DNA from: Deltaproteobacteria bacterium
Lineage (GTDB): Bacteria > Desulfobacterota > Deferrisomatia > Deferrisomatales > BM512
Length of the DNA stretch: 41,256 nucleotides
NCBI GenBank assembly: GCA_030591565.1
Contig: JAUVAU010000016.1
Span: 1-41,256, forward strand
Direction of reading: 5' to 3'
Shown: positions 41,131 through 41,256 of the stretch, piece after piece
How positions within the stretch are numbered: the stretch's first letter is position 1
Layout: each line of letters begins with the position of its first letter
The notes under the pieces: generated by a model
Seen by the model: only the letters and a program-made list of their open reading frames with translations
Databases searched by the model: none
What the model was told of the DNA's origin: nothing
Made by a program: the position numbers and the translations under genes

Positions 41131-41256
41131 ATGCAAACTATTCCCACCCAGAAGATACCGATTTCCATTGAAGACGAGATGAAACGCTCCTATCTGGACT
41201 ACGCCATGAGCGTCATCGTGGGTCGTGCTTTGCCTGATGTGCGTGACGGTCTCAAG
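41131..41256 (+). CDS. gyrA: DNA gyrase subunit A (5' part)
   Basis: Only the first 42 codons are in the window. The N-terminal segment, with [20 protein letters not shown] and LPDVRDGLK, is typical of GyrA and close to ParC. The catalytic Tyr lies beyond the window end. The start follows GGAAAAACG. Confidence 0.9.
   Translation, partial: MQTIPTQKIPISIEDEMKRSYLDYAMSVIVGRALPDVRDGLK

Noticed and set aside
1-41256. tRNA or rRNA genes
   Set aside because: None of the gaps contains a cloverleaf with the conserved GTTCRANNC arm or rRNA motifs that I can recognise.

Overview
This is a GC-rich bacterial chromosome segment, most likely from an obligately or facultatively anaerobic member of the Deltaproteobacteria (Desulfobacterota), judged by gene content only. 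Indicators are a class II (BamB-I type) benzoyl-CoA reductase accessory set, the lower benzoyl-CoA pathway, ferredoxin-linked arylpyruvate oxidation, a small DUF4911-like gene beside tldD, and a Methyltrn_RNA_4-type gene between trmD and rplS. No species can be named from the sequence.

Region 1 (1-19,800, all on +) is an anaerobic aromatic degradation block. It opens with bamG/H/I-like NADH-dehydrogenase-type electron-transfer subunits; the catalytic bamB-F genes would lie to the left, outside the window. Next come a canonical thiolase, an SDR, dienoyl-CoA hydratase (bamR), an amidohydrolase, 6-hydroxycyclohexenecarbonyl-CoA dehydrogenase (bamQ), the ring-opening hydrolase (bamA) and a second, atypical thiolase. 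With the SDR acting as 3-hydroxypimeloyl-CoA dehydrogenase, this set could take cyclohexa-1,5-diene-1-carbonyl-CoA to glutaryl-CoA and acetyl-CoA. A second module follows: PaaK-type CoA ligase, a strong sigma-54 promoter match, ACT-domain protein, ketopantoate-reductase-like protein, acyl-CoA ligase, indolepyruvate:ferredoxin oxidoreductase (iorAB) and two TRAP transporter membrane subunits without a binding protein. It suggests uptake and oxidation of aryl acids or aryl-2-oxoacids derived from aromatic amino acids.

Region 2 (19,800-33,900) is a mixed-strand housekeeping stretch: nucleoside phosphorylase, GAF/HD-GYP signalling protein, amidohydrolase, AI-2E-type exporter, PpiD foldase, outer-membrane beta-barrel protein, and a DUF4911-tldD-acyP-cobB operon. 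Nearly every intergenic space here carries a copy of a modular inverted-repeat element. I find ten copies in two related subfamilies (A, six copies, one of them inside the bam operon at 472-733; B, four copies). Three copies carry the same 75-bp triple-hairpin insert. Copies abut or supply stop codons of three genes, and one encodes the last 18 residues of a protein. One copy sits between 69-bp direct duplications of a gene end.

Region 3 (33,900-41,256, +) holds cpoB/ybgF and a LysM protein, then the conserved ffh-rpsP-rimM-trmD-RNA methyltransferase-rplS-rnhB-yraN cluster, and finally the first 42 codons of gyrA. The elements are absent from the core of both the aromatic cluster (2.7-19.8 kb) and the translation cluster.

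The least ordinary features are the repeat family with its effects on stop codons and C-termini, the amidohydrolase embedded in the benzoyl-CoA operon, and the sigma-54-controlled ACT/PanE-like/CoA-ligase/Ior/TRAP module.
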